From: Halobacteriales archaeon QS_4_69_34
GTDB taxonomy: Archaea; Halobacteriota; Halobacteria; Halobacteriales; Halococcaceae
Length of the DNA stretch: 64,000 nt
Reading direction: 5' to 3'
Assembly (NCBI GenBank): GCA_003021045.1
Contig: PXRN01000011.1
Span: forward strand, 26,754-90,753
Numbering within the stretch: the stretch's first letter is position 1; the number at the start of each line of letters is the position of its first letter. Shown piece after piece: positions 34,390-42,977 of this stretch. Under the pieces are notes generated by a model that was given only the letters and a program-made list of their open reading frames with translations, made no database searches and was not told where the DNA came from. The position numbers and the translations under genes are program-made.

Positions 34390-34887
34390 TCAGTCCGCGC
34401 CGACGCGCCACGTGAGCAGGTTCTCGAAGACGTAGTTGACGAGAAAGCCCACGCCGATGCCGACGACGTTGGCCGCGAGATACCAGACGCCGAGGCCGGT
34501 CAGCGCCCAGAGCACCGCGAGCGTCACCGCGAGGCCCCCCACCCGGATCGCGTTCGAGGTGAGAAACCGACGGGCGAGCGCGAGGCGGCCGGCCGACCCC
34601 CATCCCTCGAACGTCCAGCGCTCGTTGGCGACGAAGATGAACACCACGGCCGCCTCCCACGCACCGATCTTGGCGACTTCGGGCGCGAGCCCGGCGAGCT
34701 CGACGAGCCCGGCGAGCACGAGGCTGTCGACGACCGCTCCGAGGACACCGACCGAGACGAACTGCCCGAAGCGGACCCCTGAGACCAGCGCCGCCAGCCG
34801 GCCGGCGAGCGTCCCCCGGAGCCCGCCGCCCTCGCTGGCCGACCGGAGGCGCTCACGCAGGTGGGCGAGGGGCGAGCGCGCGTTCAT
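34390..34887 (-). CDS. GtrA family membrane protein
   Basis: A 165-residue GtrA-like protein with four membrane helices: FVSVGVLGAVVDSLVLAGLVELAG, KIGAWEAAVVFIFVANERWTF, GLAVTLAVLWALTGLGVWYLAAN and VVGIGVGFLVNYVFENLLTWRV. The NERWTF motif and the N-Y-x-x-x-x-x-WRF-like end are diagnostic. GtrA proteins are thought to flip or handle lipid-linked sugars made by a partner glycosyltransferase. The start overlaps the stop of the upstream GT2 gene by the ATGA arrangement, so the two are translationally coupled and probably work as a pair. Confidence 0.9.
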   Translation of the reverse strand: MNARSPLAHLRERLRSASEGGGLRGTLAGRLAALVSGVRFGQFVSVGVLGAVVDSLVLAGLVELAGLAPEVAKIGAWEAAVVFIFVANERWTFEGWGSAGRLALARRFLTSNAIRVGGLAVTLAVLWALTGLGVWYLAANVVGIGVGFLVNYVFENLLTWRVGAD

Positions 34888-35666
34888 CGCCCGTCCGCCT
34901 TCGAGTCCGGCCCAACGAGCGCCGGTCGGCGCTCCCCGTGGGCGGCGATCGCCCGGTGGAGCGGGTCGTCGTGTAGACACTTCGCGCGGTGGCGCGCCCG
35001 GACCAGTCCGCGCGCGAGCGCGAGCGTCGTCCCGGCGGTGGCGACCGTCGAGTCGGGATGGTCGTGCCACTCGACGGGCACCTCGCGCACGCGGCGGCCG
35101 AGCGCGGCCGCCGTCGCCACCAGCTCGACGTCCCACGCGAAACCCGGCTCGCGGAGGTGGCCACGCACCGCCTCCCACGCCGCCGCGCCGATCGCCTTCG
35201 CGCCACACTGGTAGTCCGAGAGGGCGGGTTCGATCAGCCGGCGGGCGAGCCACGCGAACCCGTCGCCGAGCCGCCGTCGGACGAGCGTCTGGTGGCTCGT
35301 CACGCGTGCGGCGGGGTGGCGGCGCGAGCCGACCACGAGGTCGGCCTCGCCGGCGCACACGGGTGCGATGACGGCCGCGACCGAGCCCGCGGGCGTGCTC
35401 CCGTCCGCGTCCGCGAAACAGTATACGTCCGTACTGAGCGCCTCGAAGCCCTCGGTGATCGCCCGGCCCTTCCCGCGCCGGCGCGGGACCGCGTTGACGG
35501 TCGCCGGCGCGTCCGCGAGCGCCCCGACGACGCCCGGCCGGGGGACGTCGAGCTCGATCCGGATCGTCGCGGCGGTCAGCTCCGCGTCGAGGGCGGCGAC
35601 GTAGGCGGCGAGATTCCCCGTGTTCGGCCGGTAGGCCGGCACGACCACCCCGACGGAGCCGGTCAT
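34884..35666 (-). CDS. GT2 family glycosyltransferase (dolichol-phosphate sugar synthase type)
   Basis: A 260-residue GT-A-fold transferase. It opens VGVVVPAYRPNTGNLAAYV. The metal/nucleotide-sugar motif is CFADADGSTP (DxD-like). Then come EADLVVGSRRHPAA and DYQCGAKAI, with EPGFAWDVELVATAAALGRRVREVPVEW at the C-terminus, as in dolichol-phosphate glucose/mannose synthases. No C-terminal membrane segments are present; the GtrA partner supplies those. Expected to charge a polyprenyl phosphate with a sugar on the cytoplasmic face. ATG 35666 starts the first strand; the in-frame extension is Arg/Pro-rich. Confidence 0.9.
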   Translation of the reverse strand: MTGSVGVVVPAYRPNTGNLAAYVAALDAELTAATIRIELDVPRPGVVGALADAPATVNAVPRRRGKGRAITEGFEALSTDVYCFADADGSTPAGSVAAVIAPVCAGEADLVVGSRRHPAARVTSHQTLVRRRLGDGFAWLARRLIEPALSDYQCGAKAIGAAAWEAVRGHLREPGFAWDVELVATAAALGRRVREVPVEWHDHPDSTVATAGTTLALARGLVRARHRAKCLHDDPLHRAIAAHGERRPALVGPDSKADGR

Positions 35667-35917
35667 CACCCGACCCACCGACGGCGCGGGTAAAAGCGGT
35701 TCGAAACGGGCGATCGGACCCCACGCCGTCGGTTCGGTGGTACGGCCGGCGTCCCCTTTCGCTCGTCTTCCCGACATGGCGGCGATTCCGGCCCCTCGTC
35801 TTCGGGCCCGCGCCGCCGCTCGCGGGACGCTTTTCCTTTCCTCTCCTCTCCCACGCCTCGTCTCGCTCTCACGTCTCTCCGGCCGTCAGTTTCGCGCCCC
35901 CGGCGCTATCCACAAGA

Positions 35918-35925
35918 CGTATACG
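35918..35925 (+). promoter_or_regulatory. TATA box of the DUF2298 gene
   Basis: CGTATACG, 24-31 bases before ATG 35949. Confidence 0.55.
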
Positions 35926-35948
35926 CGAAAACGATCCCCTGTCTGCCA

Positions 35949-38693
35949 ATGGAGTACGGGCTCGTCGCCCTCTGGCTCGGGGTTTATCTCGCCCTCGGCT
36001 TTCTGGGCCTGCCGATCGCCGCCCGCCTCTTCCCGCGCTTTCCCGGCCGTGGGGCCGCCCTCTCGTTGCCCGTCGCGCTCGCCGTTCTCGGGCTCGTCGG
36101 CTTCCTCGGCGGCCAGTTCTCGGTCGCGTTCGGCCTCGCCGCCGGGCTCGCGGTGCTCTTTGCCGGCTCGCTGCTCGCCGTCTGGCGCGGCGTCGACGTC
36201 GCCCTCCGCCGGGCGCTCACCCCGGCGCTCGTCTTCGGGGTCGCCTTCTCGTTTCTCGTGGCCATCCGGGCCGTCGACCCGGCGGTCCACCCCGGCGGGG
36301 GCGAGAAGTTCCTCGATTTCGGCCTCCTGCAGTCGGTCCTCCGGGCCGACCGACTCCCTCCCGAGGACGTCTGGTTCGCCGGCGAACCGGTCAGCTACTA
36401 CTACGGCGGCCACCTGATCGCCGGCTTCTTGGCGAAACTCACCGGGACGGGCGCGCGCTACGCGTACAACCTCGCGCTGGCGGGCTTCTACGCGACGCTC
36501 GTCACCGCGGTCTACGGGCTCGCGGGGGCGATCGCCGCGGGCCGCTCGACCCCCGCGGCGCGGTCTGACCCGCGGTCCGCGTTCGGCGTGCGTGGGGTCG
36601 GCGCCGCAGCCGACGGTCGGGACCGACGGCGCGAGAACGACGGAACCGAGATCGACGGAGCACCGGGGGCAGCCGGAGCGAACGACGGGGGCGACACGTC
36701 GTGGCGGCTCGCAGGCGTGCTCGCGGCCTTCTTCGTCGGGCTGGCGAGCAACCTCTTCACACCGACCCGTGCGGCGCTGCTCGCGCTGCCCGCCGACGCG
36801 GCGGGGGCCGTCGCGGGCTGGTTCGGCGTCGAGCGGACCGGGCTCGCGGCGTCACTGGAGGCGTTCGGCTACTGGGACGCCAGCCGCGTCGTTCCCGGGA
36901 CGGTCAACGAGTTCCCGCTGTTCGCGTGGCTCAACGGCGACCTCCACGCCCACATGGCGAGCACGCCCTTTCTCGTGCTCGTGGCGGCGTGCTGTCTCGC
37001 CTACTATCGAACCCCCGAAACCGACGTCCGGCGGCGGCGCGCGCTCGTCTTCGGGGCCGTGCCGCCGGTTGCGGGCCTGCTCGCGCTCGTCAACACGTGG
37101 AGCTTCCCGACCGTCGGCGGCCTCGCGCTGCTCGCGCTCGCCCTCGCGCCCGCCCGCCCCGCGACCCTTCTCCCCGGGCCGCTCGTGGAGCGACTCCCCG
37201 GGAGTCGGCAGGCGGGCGACGACGGAGCCGCGGCAGGCGCGGTGCGCGGCGGGACGGGAAACCCGAGCGCGCCGGCAGCGCGATCACGAGCGAGCAGCGC
37301 GAGCGGCTGGCTCCGGCGCGAGGCGACCCGCCTCGGGGTCGGCCTCGTCCTCGTGGCCGCCGTGCTCGCCGTCGGAGCGGGCTGGTCGCTACCGTTCTGG
37401 CTCGGCGCGGCCAGCGGACGGGCCATCGAGCTGCTACCCGACCGCTCGGCGCTCGGGCCGCTGGTGCTCGTCCACGGGGCTTTCCTCGCCCTGTTCGTCC
37501 CCTACCTGTTCGCTCACGTCCGCGCCGCCCTCGGCGACGCCGGAGCCGGGCGTGCGCGGGTCGTCGCGGCGTTCGCGCTGGTGCTGTGGGCACTGGTGGT
37601 TCTGGCGTGGCTGGCCGACGCCGCCGCGGTCGCCCTGTTCGTCCCGGTGATCGTCGTCGGCTGGACGCTCCTCCGTCTCCGGGGCATCAGCACCCATCCG
37701 ACGGTGCGCGACGCGCGCGTCGCCGAGGGCCGCGATCGAAGCCGGGACCGCGACCGCGACCGCGACCGCGACCGGGACGACCCCGGCACTGCCTCCGACG
37801 GTGGCTACACGTCCGGCGGCCACGAGTCGGGCGTGGCCGCGGCGTCCGGTTCGAGTCCGTCCGTCGATGGGGCCGCCGCACCGGCGATCGGCTTCGAGAC
37901 CGTCCTGCTGATTGCCGGCGCGACGCTCGCTCTTCTCGTCGAGTTCGCCTACGTCGCCGAGCGTGCGGGTCCCGGCCGGTTCAACACCGTGTTCAAGACC
38001 TACGCGCAGGTGTGGGTGCTGTTCGGCGTCGCGGCCGGCGCGGTCGCCGCGCGGCTCGCCGGCTCCCGACCGGGGTCCGTGCTCGCGAGCGGACGCGCCC
38101 GGTGGGCCGGGCGCGCGCTGGTCGCCGTCCTCGTGGTCTCGACCTCGCTGTACGGCGCGCTCGCGCTGGCTGACCACTTCGGAAACGAGGGGCGCTACAC
38201 GCCCGCCGAGCCGACGCTCGACGCGACGACGTTCGTCGCCGAGACCCACCCCGGGGAGGCCGCGGCGATCGCGTGGCTCGGCGAGCGGACGGGCCAGCCG
38301 AACACCGTCTCGGTGCCGGGCTGTGCGCCCCACGACGCCGAGGGCTGTCCAGAGGACGGGAGCCTCCGGCCGTACAGCTGGGTGAACGCCCCCTCAAGTC
38401 TCACCGGCGTCCCGGCGGTCGCCGGCTGGTCCCACGAGATCGGCTACCGGGGCGAGGAGGCCTACGACGAGCGCGCCAATGACGTTCGAACCATCTACGA
38501 GGGGAGCCCCGAGAAACGGGCCGCGCTGCTCGCGGCCTACGACGTCCGCTACGTCTACGTCGGGCCGAACGAGCGCGCGGCCTACGACGTCCGCGCGTTC
38601 GGGGCGCTCGACGGCGTGTCGGTGGCCCACCGGTCGGGCGACGTGACGATCTACGGCGTCGGTCCGGGCGATCGGGCGGCGTCGGCCGGCTGA
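35949..38693 (+). CDS. DUF2298 family giant membrane protein (putative lipid-linked-sugar glycosyltransferase)
   Basis: A 914-residue protein with about fifteen or more membrane helices. The N-terminal third contains the family landmarks EKFLDFGLLQSVLRADRLPPEDVWFAGEPVSYYYGGHL and later FPLFAWLNGDLHAHMAS; the Asp/Glu and His residues there resemble catalytic loops of GT-C-type transferases. Two low-complexity cytoplasmic or surface loops (~200-245 and ~585-640) are Asp/Gly/Arg-rich. A C-terminal soluble domain (TETHPGEAAAIAWLGERTGQPNT..., YVYVGPNERAAYD) ends the protein. It lies divergent from the GT2/GtrA pair, a likely functional partnership in surface-glycan or glycolipid assembly. Confidence 0.88.
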   Translation: MEYGLVALWLGVYLALGFLGLPIAARLFPRFPGRGAALSLPVALAVLGLVGFLGGQFSVAFGLAAGLAVLFAGSLLAVWRGVDVALRRALTPALVFGVAFSFLVAIRAVDPAVHPGGGEKFLDFGLLQSVLRADRLPPEDVWFAGEPVSYYYGGHLIAGFLAKLTGTGARYAYNLALAGFYATLVTAVYGLAGAIAAGRSTPAARSDPRSAFGVRGVGAAADGRDRRRENDGTEIDGAPGAAGANDGGDTSWRLAGVLAAFFVGLASNLFTPTRAALLALPADAAGAVAGWFGVERTGLAASLEAFGYWDASRVVPGTVNEFPLFAWLNGDLHAHMASTPFLVLVAACCLAYYRTPETDVRRRRALVFGAVPPVAGLLALVNTWSFPTVGGLALLALALAPARPATLLPGPLVERLPGSRQAGDDGAAAGAVRGGTGNPSAPAARSRASSASGWLRREATRLGVGLVLVAAVLAVGAGWSLPFWLGAASGRAIELLPDRSALGPLVLVHGAFLALFVPYLFAHVRAALGDAGAGRARVVAAFALVLWALVVLAWLADAAAVALFVPVIVVGWTLLRLRGISTHPTVRDARVAEGRDRSRDRDRDRDRDRDDPGTASDGGYTSGGHESGVAAASGSSPSVDGAAAPAIGFETVLLIAGATLALLVEFAYVAERAGPGRFNTVFKTYAQVWVLFGVAAGAVAARLAGSRPGSVLASGRARWAGRALVAVLVVSTSLYGALALADHFGNEGRYTPAEPTLDATTFVAETHPGEAAAIAWLGERTGQPNTVSVPGCAPHDAEGCPEDGSLRPYSWVNAPSSLTGVPAVAGWSHEIGYRGEEAYDERANDVRTIYEGSPEKRAALLAAYDVRYVYVGPNERAAYDVRAFGALDGVSVAHRSGDVTIYGVGPGDRAASAG
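37743..37778. repeat. Hexanucleotide tandem repeat encoding (RD)6
   Basis: Six copies of CGSGAC (four central copies identical, CGCGAC) encode an Arg-Asp repeat in a loop of the DUF2298 protein. Copy-number change would keep the frame. Confidence 0.85.
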
Positions 38694-38781
38694 TCGGCGC
38701 TCGCCCCGGAACGAGAGGTCGGGGGAGAGCGATCGGACCGCGTCGGTAACGTTTTCCCGGTGCCGCCTGTAACCGCGGCGC

Positions 38782-39351
38782 ATGGCAGACGCTAGCTCGC
38801 CGAGCGCCGAGGAGGGCACCGCCGACGGAGCGATGGGCGAGTTCACCGGGGACTCGCCGAGCAAGGCGGTCGGCGACCTCGCGGGCGTGTTCCGGGACGG
38901 GGTCATCGGGGCGGTGGCCGGATTCGCCGGCGTCGTCCTGCTCTCGATGGTGCTCGTCGTCGCCGCCGCACTCGGCGCGTTCGACAGCGAGGCGTTCGCC
39001 GAACTCGCCGACCTCGTCGGGCTCGGGGCGTTCCCCCAGCGGACGCTCATCGGCTACGTCATCTTCGTGGGCGGGGGGATGACGACCTTCCCGCTCCTGT
39101 TCGCCTCGGTCCAGGAGTACCTCCCCGGCCCGACGATGGCCCTGCGCGGGATCGGCTTCGCCACCATCGTCTGGACCGGCTTTCTCCCGGCGTTCCACAC
39201 CGGTCAGTCCGGCGTCGCGCTCGCGCTGTATATCGTCCTCTCGCTGGTCGCCCACTGGGCCTACGGCTTCGCGCTCGGGTCGGCGTTCGAGTTCTTCGCC
39301 GAGCGCGTCGGTGGCTTCCTCGGCGGCAAGGGCACCGTCGCCGGCCGGTAG
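38782..39351 (+). CDS. DUF6789-like four-helix membrane protein
   Basis: A 189-residue protein. An acidic, disordered N-terminus (~45 residues) is followed by four hydrophobic helices: GVIGAVAGFAGVVLLSMVLVVAAAL, LIGYVIFVGGGMTTFPLLFA, ATIVWTGFLPAFHTG and LALYIVLSLVAHWAYGFALG. The layout matches haloarchaeal DUF6789 proteins, whose role is unknown. Conserved His residues in the third and fourth helices (FHTG, VAHWAYG) could bind haem or metal, but this is only a suggestion. It is transcribed in the same direction as the DUF2298 gene, 88 bases behind it. Confidence 0.75.
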   Translation: MADASSPSAEEGTADGAMGEFTGDSPSKAVGDLAGVFRDGVIGAVAGFAGVVLLSMVLVVAAALGAFDSEAFAELADLVGLGAFPQRTLIGYVIFVGGGMTTFPLLFASVQEYLPGPTMALRGIGFATIVWTGFLPAFHTGQSGVALALYIVLSLVAHWAYGFALGSAFEFFAERVGGFLGGKGTVAGR

Positions 39352-39378
39352 CCAGGCGGGCGCGTTCCCGTCCCTGTC

Positions 39379-39908
39379 ATGGTCCGGCTCCCGCTCGGCG
39401 ACGGCTCGCCCGACGTCTCGTTGCCCGACTGCGACATCGGTCGCCGAGCCATGGGCGGCGAGCCCGTGGACCCGTGTGTAGTCGCCAAGCGTGCGATGGC
39501 CGACCCCACGGATCGGGACTCGCACCGCGCCGGGCGGCTCGATTCCGGGGACGAGGTCGTCGTCACGGACGTCACCCGCGCGATGCCCGCCGAGGCCCTG
39601 CTCGACGCCCCATTCGCCGAACTCCGGTCGGCAGGGATCGAGCACGAACGGATACGGTCGTCGTGGGCTGGTCTCTACCGCCCGCTGACCGACGCCGAAC
39701 GCGGGGACTCCCTCAGCGACTACGCGGCGCTCGCGCTCAACCACGATCCCGAGGGGTCGTCGAGGTCGGGCGCGTCGATGGCCGTCCCGCCGAGGTCCAT
39801 CCGATGGTCGCCGACACGGACGAAACCGGGTCGAATCCGCCCGAAACATTCCCTTCCCGTCCGACCAGCAGGCCCGCCAGCGCGAGCGCGTTCGTCGAGT
39901 CGGGGTAG
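39379..39908 (+). pseudogene. Lactate racemase-like (LarA/DUF2088) gene remnant
   Basis: The first ~124 codons read like a LarA N-terminus: VRLPLGDGSPDVSLPD, GDEVVVTDVTRAMPAEALLD, AELRSAGIEHERI, LYRPLTDAERG and ALNHDPEG. At about 39752 the frame is lost, and the next LarA block continues in another frame as GVVEVGRVDGRPAEVHPMVADTD, matching the family's G-x-P-V-x-V-N-x-x-V-x-x-A-D stretch. After ~39840 all similarity ends. The remaining ~250 residues, including the nickel-pincer and catalytic His regions, are absent, so it is a non-functional remnant. Confidence 0.7.
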
Positions 39909-40202
39909 GCCGGACTTTCCGAGCCGAGAAGGGGCGACACGAAAACGATCACCGTGCCGACACCACACTCGCAACGCCGCCGAGCAGTAGGCTTCACGCG
40001 GGGAGCGCCGCTACCGTCCCGCCGGAGCGCTCCTCGATGGCGGCGTCACCGTGATGGGCCACGACCGACCGCTGCCGTCGCTGGCCGTGGGCCATTTCGT
40101 CGTTCGCTGTCACCCGTTCGTGCGGACCAGTGTCCGAGTGGCTGCCATTGTGTGTCGTCCTCTGTCGAGCTTACCGTGCTCGTACCCCCCGTGGGTCCCC
40201 GC
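39909..40202. other. Intergenic region, no gene seen
   Basis: About 300 bases behind the LarA remnant. Open frames are short and basic. I see no RNA gene or repeat; the only signal is the TATA box that follows at 40206. Confidence 0.45.
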
Positions 40203-40205
40203 CAT

Positions 40206-40213
40206 CCTATAAC
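40206..40213 (+). promoter_or_regulatory. TATA box of the 40231 gene
   Basis: CCTATAAC, 18-25 bases before GTG 40231. The spacing is a few bases shorter than at other genes here, so the true start may lie slightly downstream. Confidence 0.5.
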
Positions 40214-40230
40214 CCGACGCTAGGCGGCTA

Positions 40231-41073
40231 GTGACTTCAGTTCGGTGGATCGTTCGCCGAGTCGAGGAACGTGCCGAGGACCTGCTTTTCGAGCCCGGCG
40301 GAAGCGGCGATGGAGAGTCGGTGAGATCGCCGTCTGACCTCCCAGTGAATGAGCCGCTCGCGTTGTTCGGACTGGCCGCGGGGTTTCTGATCGCCGAGTG
40401 GCTAGTTATTAGACAGTTGCAACACCGAGCCTGGCGAACCGCGGGCCGACAAGCGGGACTCGCACCCGAGGGTAACGGGCTGTTCGGGGCGCCGGACCTG
40501 GTCGGGACCGTCGACGGACGGTCCGTGCAGGCACGGACGATCACCCAGAAGACGGGTGGCGGTGGTGAGAGTGGGTCGAACAAGACGACGTACACCGTCC
40601 TCGAGGCCGCCCTTCGGGACCCCGTCGAAGAGGGGATTTTGATCGCTCCGACCGGTACCGACGAATCGATAGTGGCCGCCATCGGCGGGGAGACGCCGGC
40701 CGGAGACGGATCAGCCGCTCTCGAGACCGAGACTGTCGGTGAGTTCCAAGCCGTCGCCGGGTCGGGGCCAGCGGCGAGAGAGGTGCTGACGGCAACGGCG
40801 AGGGAAGCGCTCCGGAAGCCCGCGCTCCTCGACGTAGTACAGGTGGGAGACGCGTCAGAGACGGTACTGAAGGCGATTCCGGACGGTCAGGGGGGACTCT
40901 CCGGGATGGTCACCGGCGTCATGAAAAGCGGGATCGAGAAGAAATATCCCAGTGATCCGGGGACGGTGCGAACCGGGACGAGGGGCTTGTTGCTGGAGGG
41001 CGAGGAACTCGACAGGCAGGTCAGGGCCGTCGTCGCCGTCGCGGACGGCACCGATGCGGCGGACACTCAGTAA
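40231..41073 (+). CDS. Single-pass membrane protein of unknown family
   Basis: A 280-residue acidic protein. One hydrophobic helix at ~43-62 (LALFGLAAGFLIAEWLVI) follows an amphipathic N-terminus; the rest (~65-280) is a soluble domain: GLFGAPDLVGTVDGRSVQARTITQK, TYTVLEAALRDPVEEGILIAP, a middle acidic stretch, and LLDVVQVGDASETVLKAIPDG. The pattern of a membrane stub plus a cytosolic alpha/beta domain is common in haloarchaeal hypothetical proteins, but I do not recognise the family. GTG 40231 is the first start after the TATA box; a later GTG near 40320 is possible. Confidence 0.65.
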   Translation: MTSVRWIVRRVEERAEDLLFEPGGSGDGESVRSPSDLPVNEPLALFGLAAGFLIAEWLVIRQLQHRAWRTAGRQAGLAPEGNGLFGAPDLVGTVDGRSVQARTITQKTGGGGESGSNKTTYTVLEAALRDPVEEGILIAPTGTDESIVAAIGGETPAGDGSAALETETVGEFQAVAGSGPAAREVLTATAREALRKPALLDVVQVGDASETVLKAIPDGQGGLSGMVTGVMKSGIEKKYPSDPGTVRTGTRGLLLEGEELDRQVRAVVAVADGTDAADTQ

Positions 41074-41163
41074 TATCCGACCGGCAGGAGCGCTCACCCC
41101 GAACCGTCTCGGCGAGGTGCAATTCCGGAGGCGGGTGCGGTCTAGAGGGGGGGGACTCTGTAG

Positions 41164-41258
41164 AGAATGCCCGCGCTCGAGCGTCGCCGCTCGTGATACG
41201 CTGCGCCGGGCTGATGATACGTGCCAACACTACTCGACTAGCGTCGGGTTTCTTAATA
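41164..41258 (+). promoter_or_regulatory. Promoter region of beta-helix gene 1 (duplicated upstream of copy 3)
   Basis: The stretch from AGAATGCCCGCGCTC to GACTAGCGTCGGGTTTCTTAATA is closely matched at 48552-48647 (AGAATGCCCACGCTC ... GACTAGCGTCAGGTTTCTTGATA). TTTCTTAATA at 41249-41258 is the TATA element, 31 bases before ATG 41280. A third partial copy of its core is at 46839-46868. Confidence 0.6.
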
Positions 41259-41279
41259 CCCAAAGTATAGGGCGCGAGT

Positions 41280-42956
41280 ATGCAGCCCCAAACCGACACC
41301 GGAGACGACGCGACGACGCGGGATCGAACCGGGATCGCCGTCCCGGTGTTGGTAATCGTCCTCGCCGGCGTGCTGGCGGTCGGCTTCGTGGTCGCCACGG
41401 CCGCGCCGGCAGCCGGAGCGCCGACGCAGATCAATAGCTGTACGACGATCACGCAACCGGGCGAGTACGTGCTCACGGCGGACATCACGAACGCCAACGC
41501 CGATCCGTGCATCAATATCCGGGCGAGCGACGTCGTCTTCGATGGACAGGGGCATACCGTCGGTGGGACGGGATCGGGAGTCGGCATCGGAAACGATAGA
41601 GGGCCTCTCTCGAATGTCAGTGTGACCGATGTAATCGTGCGCGACTGGCAAAGTGGCGTGGAATACTTCAGTACGACCGACAGCGCGGTTACCGGGGTTA
41701 CTGCCACAGAAAACACCAATGGTGTTTTAGTCTCGACCAGCAGCCACCGGATTACGCTGGCGAACAACAATGCTACCGGAAACAACGGAAACGGGATCCG
41801 TGTCGCGTCAAGTAACAACATGCTGATAAACAATACCAACAACTGAAACGACCGAGACGGGATCCAGATCAGGTCGGATAACAACATTGTGCGAGGTAAT
41901 ACCCTCACCGGAAACCGGGATGGGATCAAGATCAGCCGTGGGGACGACAACGTACTGGAGAACAACGACGTCAGCGGGAACAACGACGACGGAATCGAGG
42001 TCAACGATGCAGATCGGACCACGGTGCGGGGGAACACCGTCACTGGCCACGGCGACAATACCCCGACCGATGGTCCCGCCGGCATCACGTTCTTCGGTAC
42101 CTCCGCAGACAACTTGGTGTACGACAACGTCCTCAGAAACGTCGAGAACGTCCATTTCGGCGGTAATTTCGCCGGTAACGCGAATGCCTGGAACGCCTCG
42201 AAATCGTCGGGCCCGAACGTTATCGGCGGACCGACGCTGGGCGGGAATTACTACGCGAAACCCGACGGGACTGGCTTCAGCCAGACGTGTGACGATCTCG
42301 ACGGCGACGGCATCTGTGACTCGGCGAACGGCTTCGGGACCGGCAGCGACGACAATACCGACTTCCTGCCGCTGACGGTGCCGGGTCGACCGGATGTCGC
42401 GGTATCGCCGACGAACGTCGACGCCGGCGTCGTCACCGTCGGCGACACCGCCTCGGAGACGGTGACGGTCTCGAATACGGGTAACGCGACGCTCTCGGTA
42501 ACTGGAACCGCGCTCGGGGGAGCGGACGCCGGCGCGTTCGGCGTGACCGACGGCGGCTCGTTCAGCCTCGGGCCGGGCGACTCCCGCGCGGTGACCGTCG
42601 AGTTCGCGCCGAGCACGGTCGAGGCCTGCGGGAAGCAGGCGACGCTGTCGGTGGCCAGCGACGACCCCGACGAGTCGAGCGTGGCGGTGGCGCTCGCCGG
42701 GACCGCCCGGCCCGCGGCGGTCGGCAGCTTCCCGGCCCCGACCGATCCCGACGGCGACTGTCGCTACGAGAACGTCAACGGCCAGAACGGGTTCGGCGTG
42801 GTCGACGTGCAGGCGCTGTTCGCCAACCGCGAGTCGCTCGAAACCCGGAGCGACCGGGCGGCGTTCAACTTCAACGGCGACACCGACGACCAGGGCGATC
42901 CGAAGGTGAACATCGTCGACGTCCAGCGGCTGTTCGTCGAGGAGCTCGCCAGCTGA
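41280..42956 (+). pseudogene. Secreted beta-helix protein, copy 1, interrupted by in-frame TGA
   Basis: The same frame runs from ATG 41280 to 42956 except for one TGA at 41844-41846. In order: acidic N-terminus and signal/anchor helix (VPVLVIVLAGVLAVGFVVATAAPAAG); SCTTITQPGEYVLTADI; right-handed beta-helix repeats (NNATGNNGNGIRVASSNN... then NDRDGIQIRSDNNIVRGNTLTG); a choice-of-anchor/Hydin-like Ig domain (VAVSPTNVDAGVVTVGDTASETVTVSNTG...); and a dockerin-like C-terminus with two Asp-rich loops (FGVVDVQALFANRE, VNIVDVQRLFVEE). The TGA falls inside a repeat at NNTNN-stop-NDRDGI, where GGA (Gly) would fit, so a single G-to-T change is the simplest cause. Readthrough or sequencing error are alternatives. 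Confidence 0.8.
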
Positions 42957-42977
42957 GCACACGGAGGACCACCAGCC

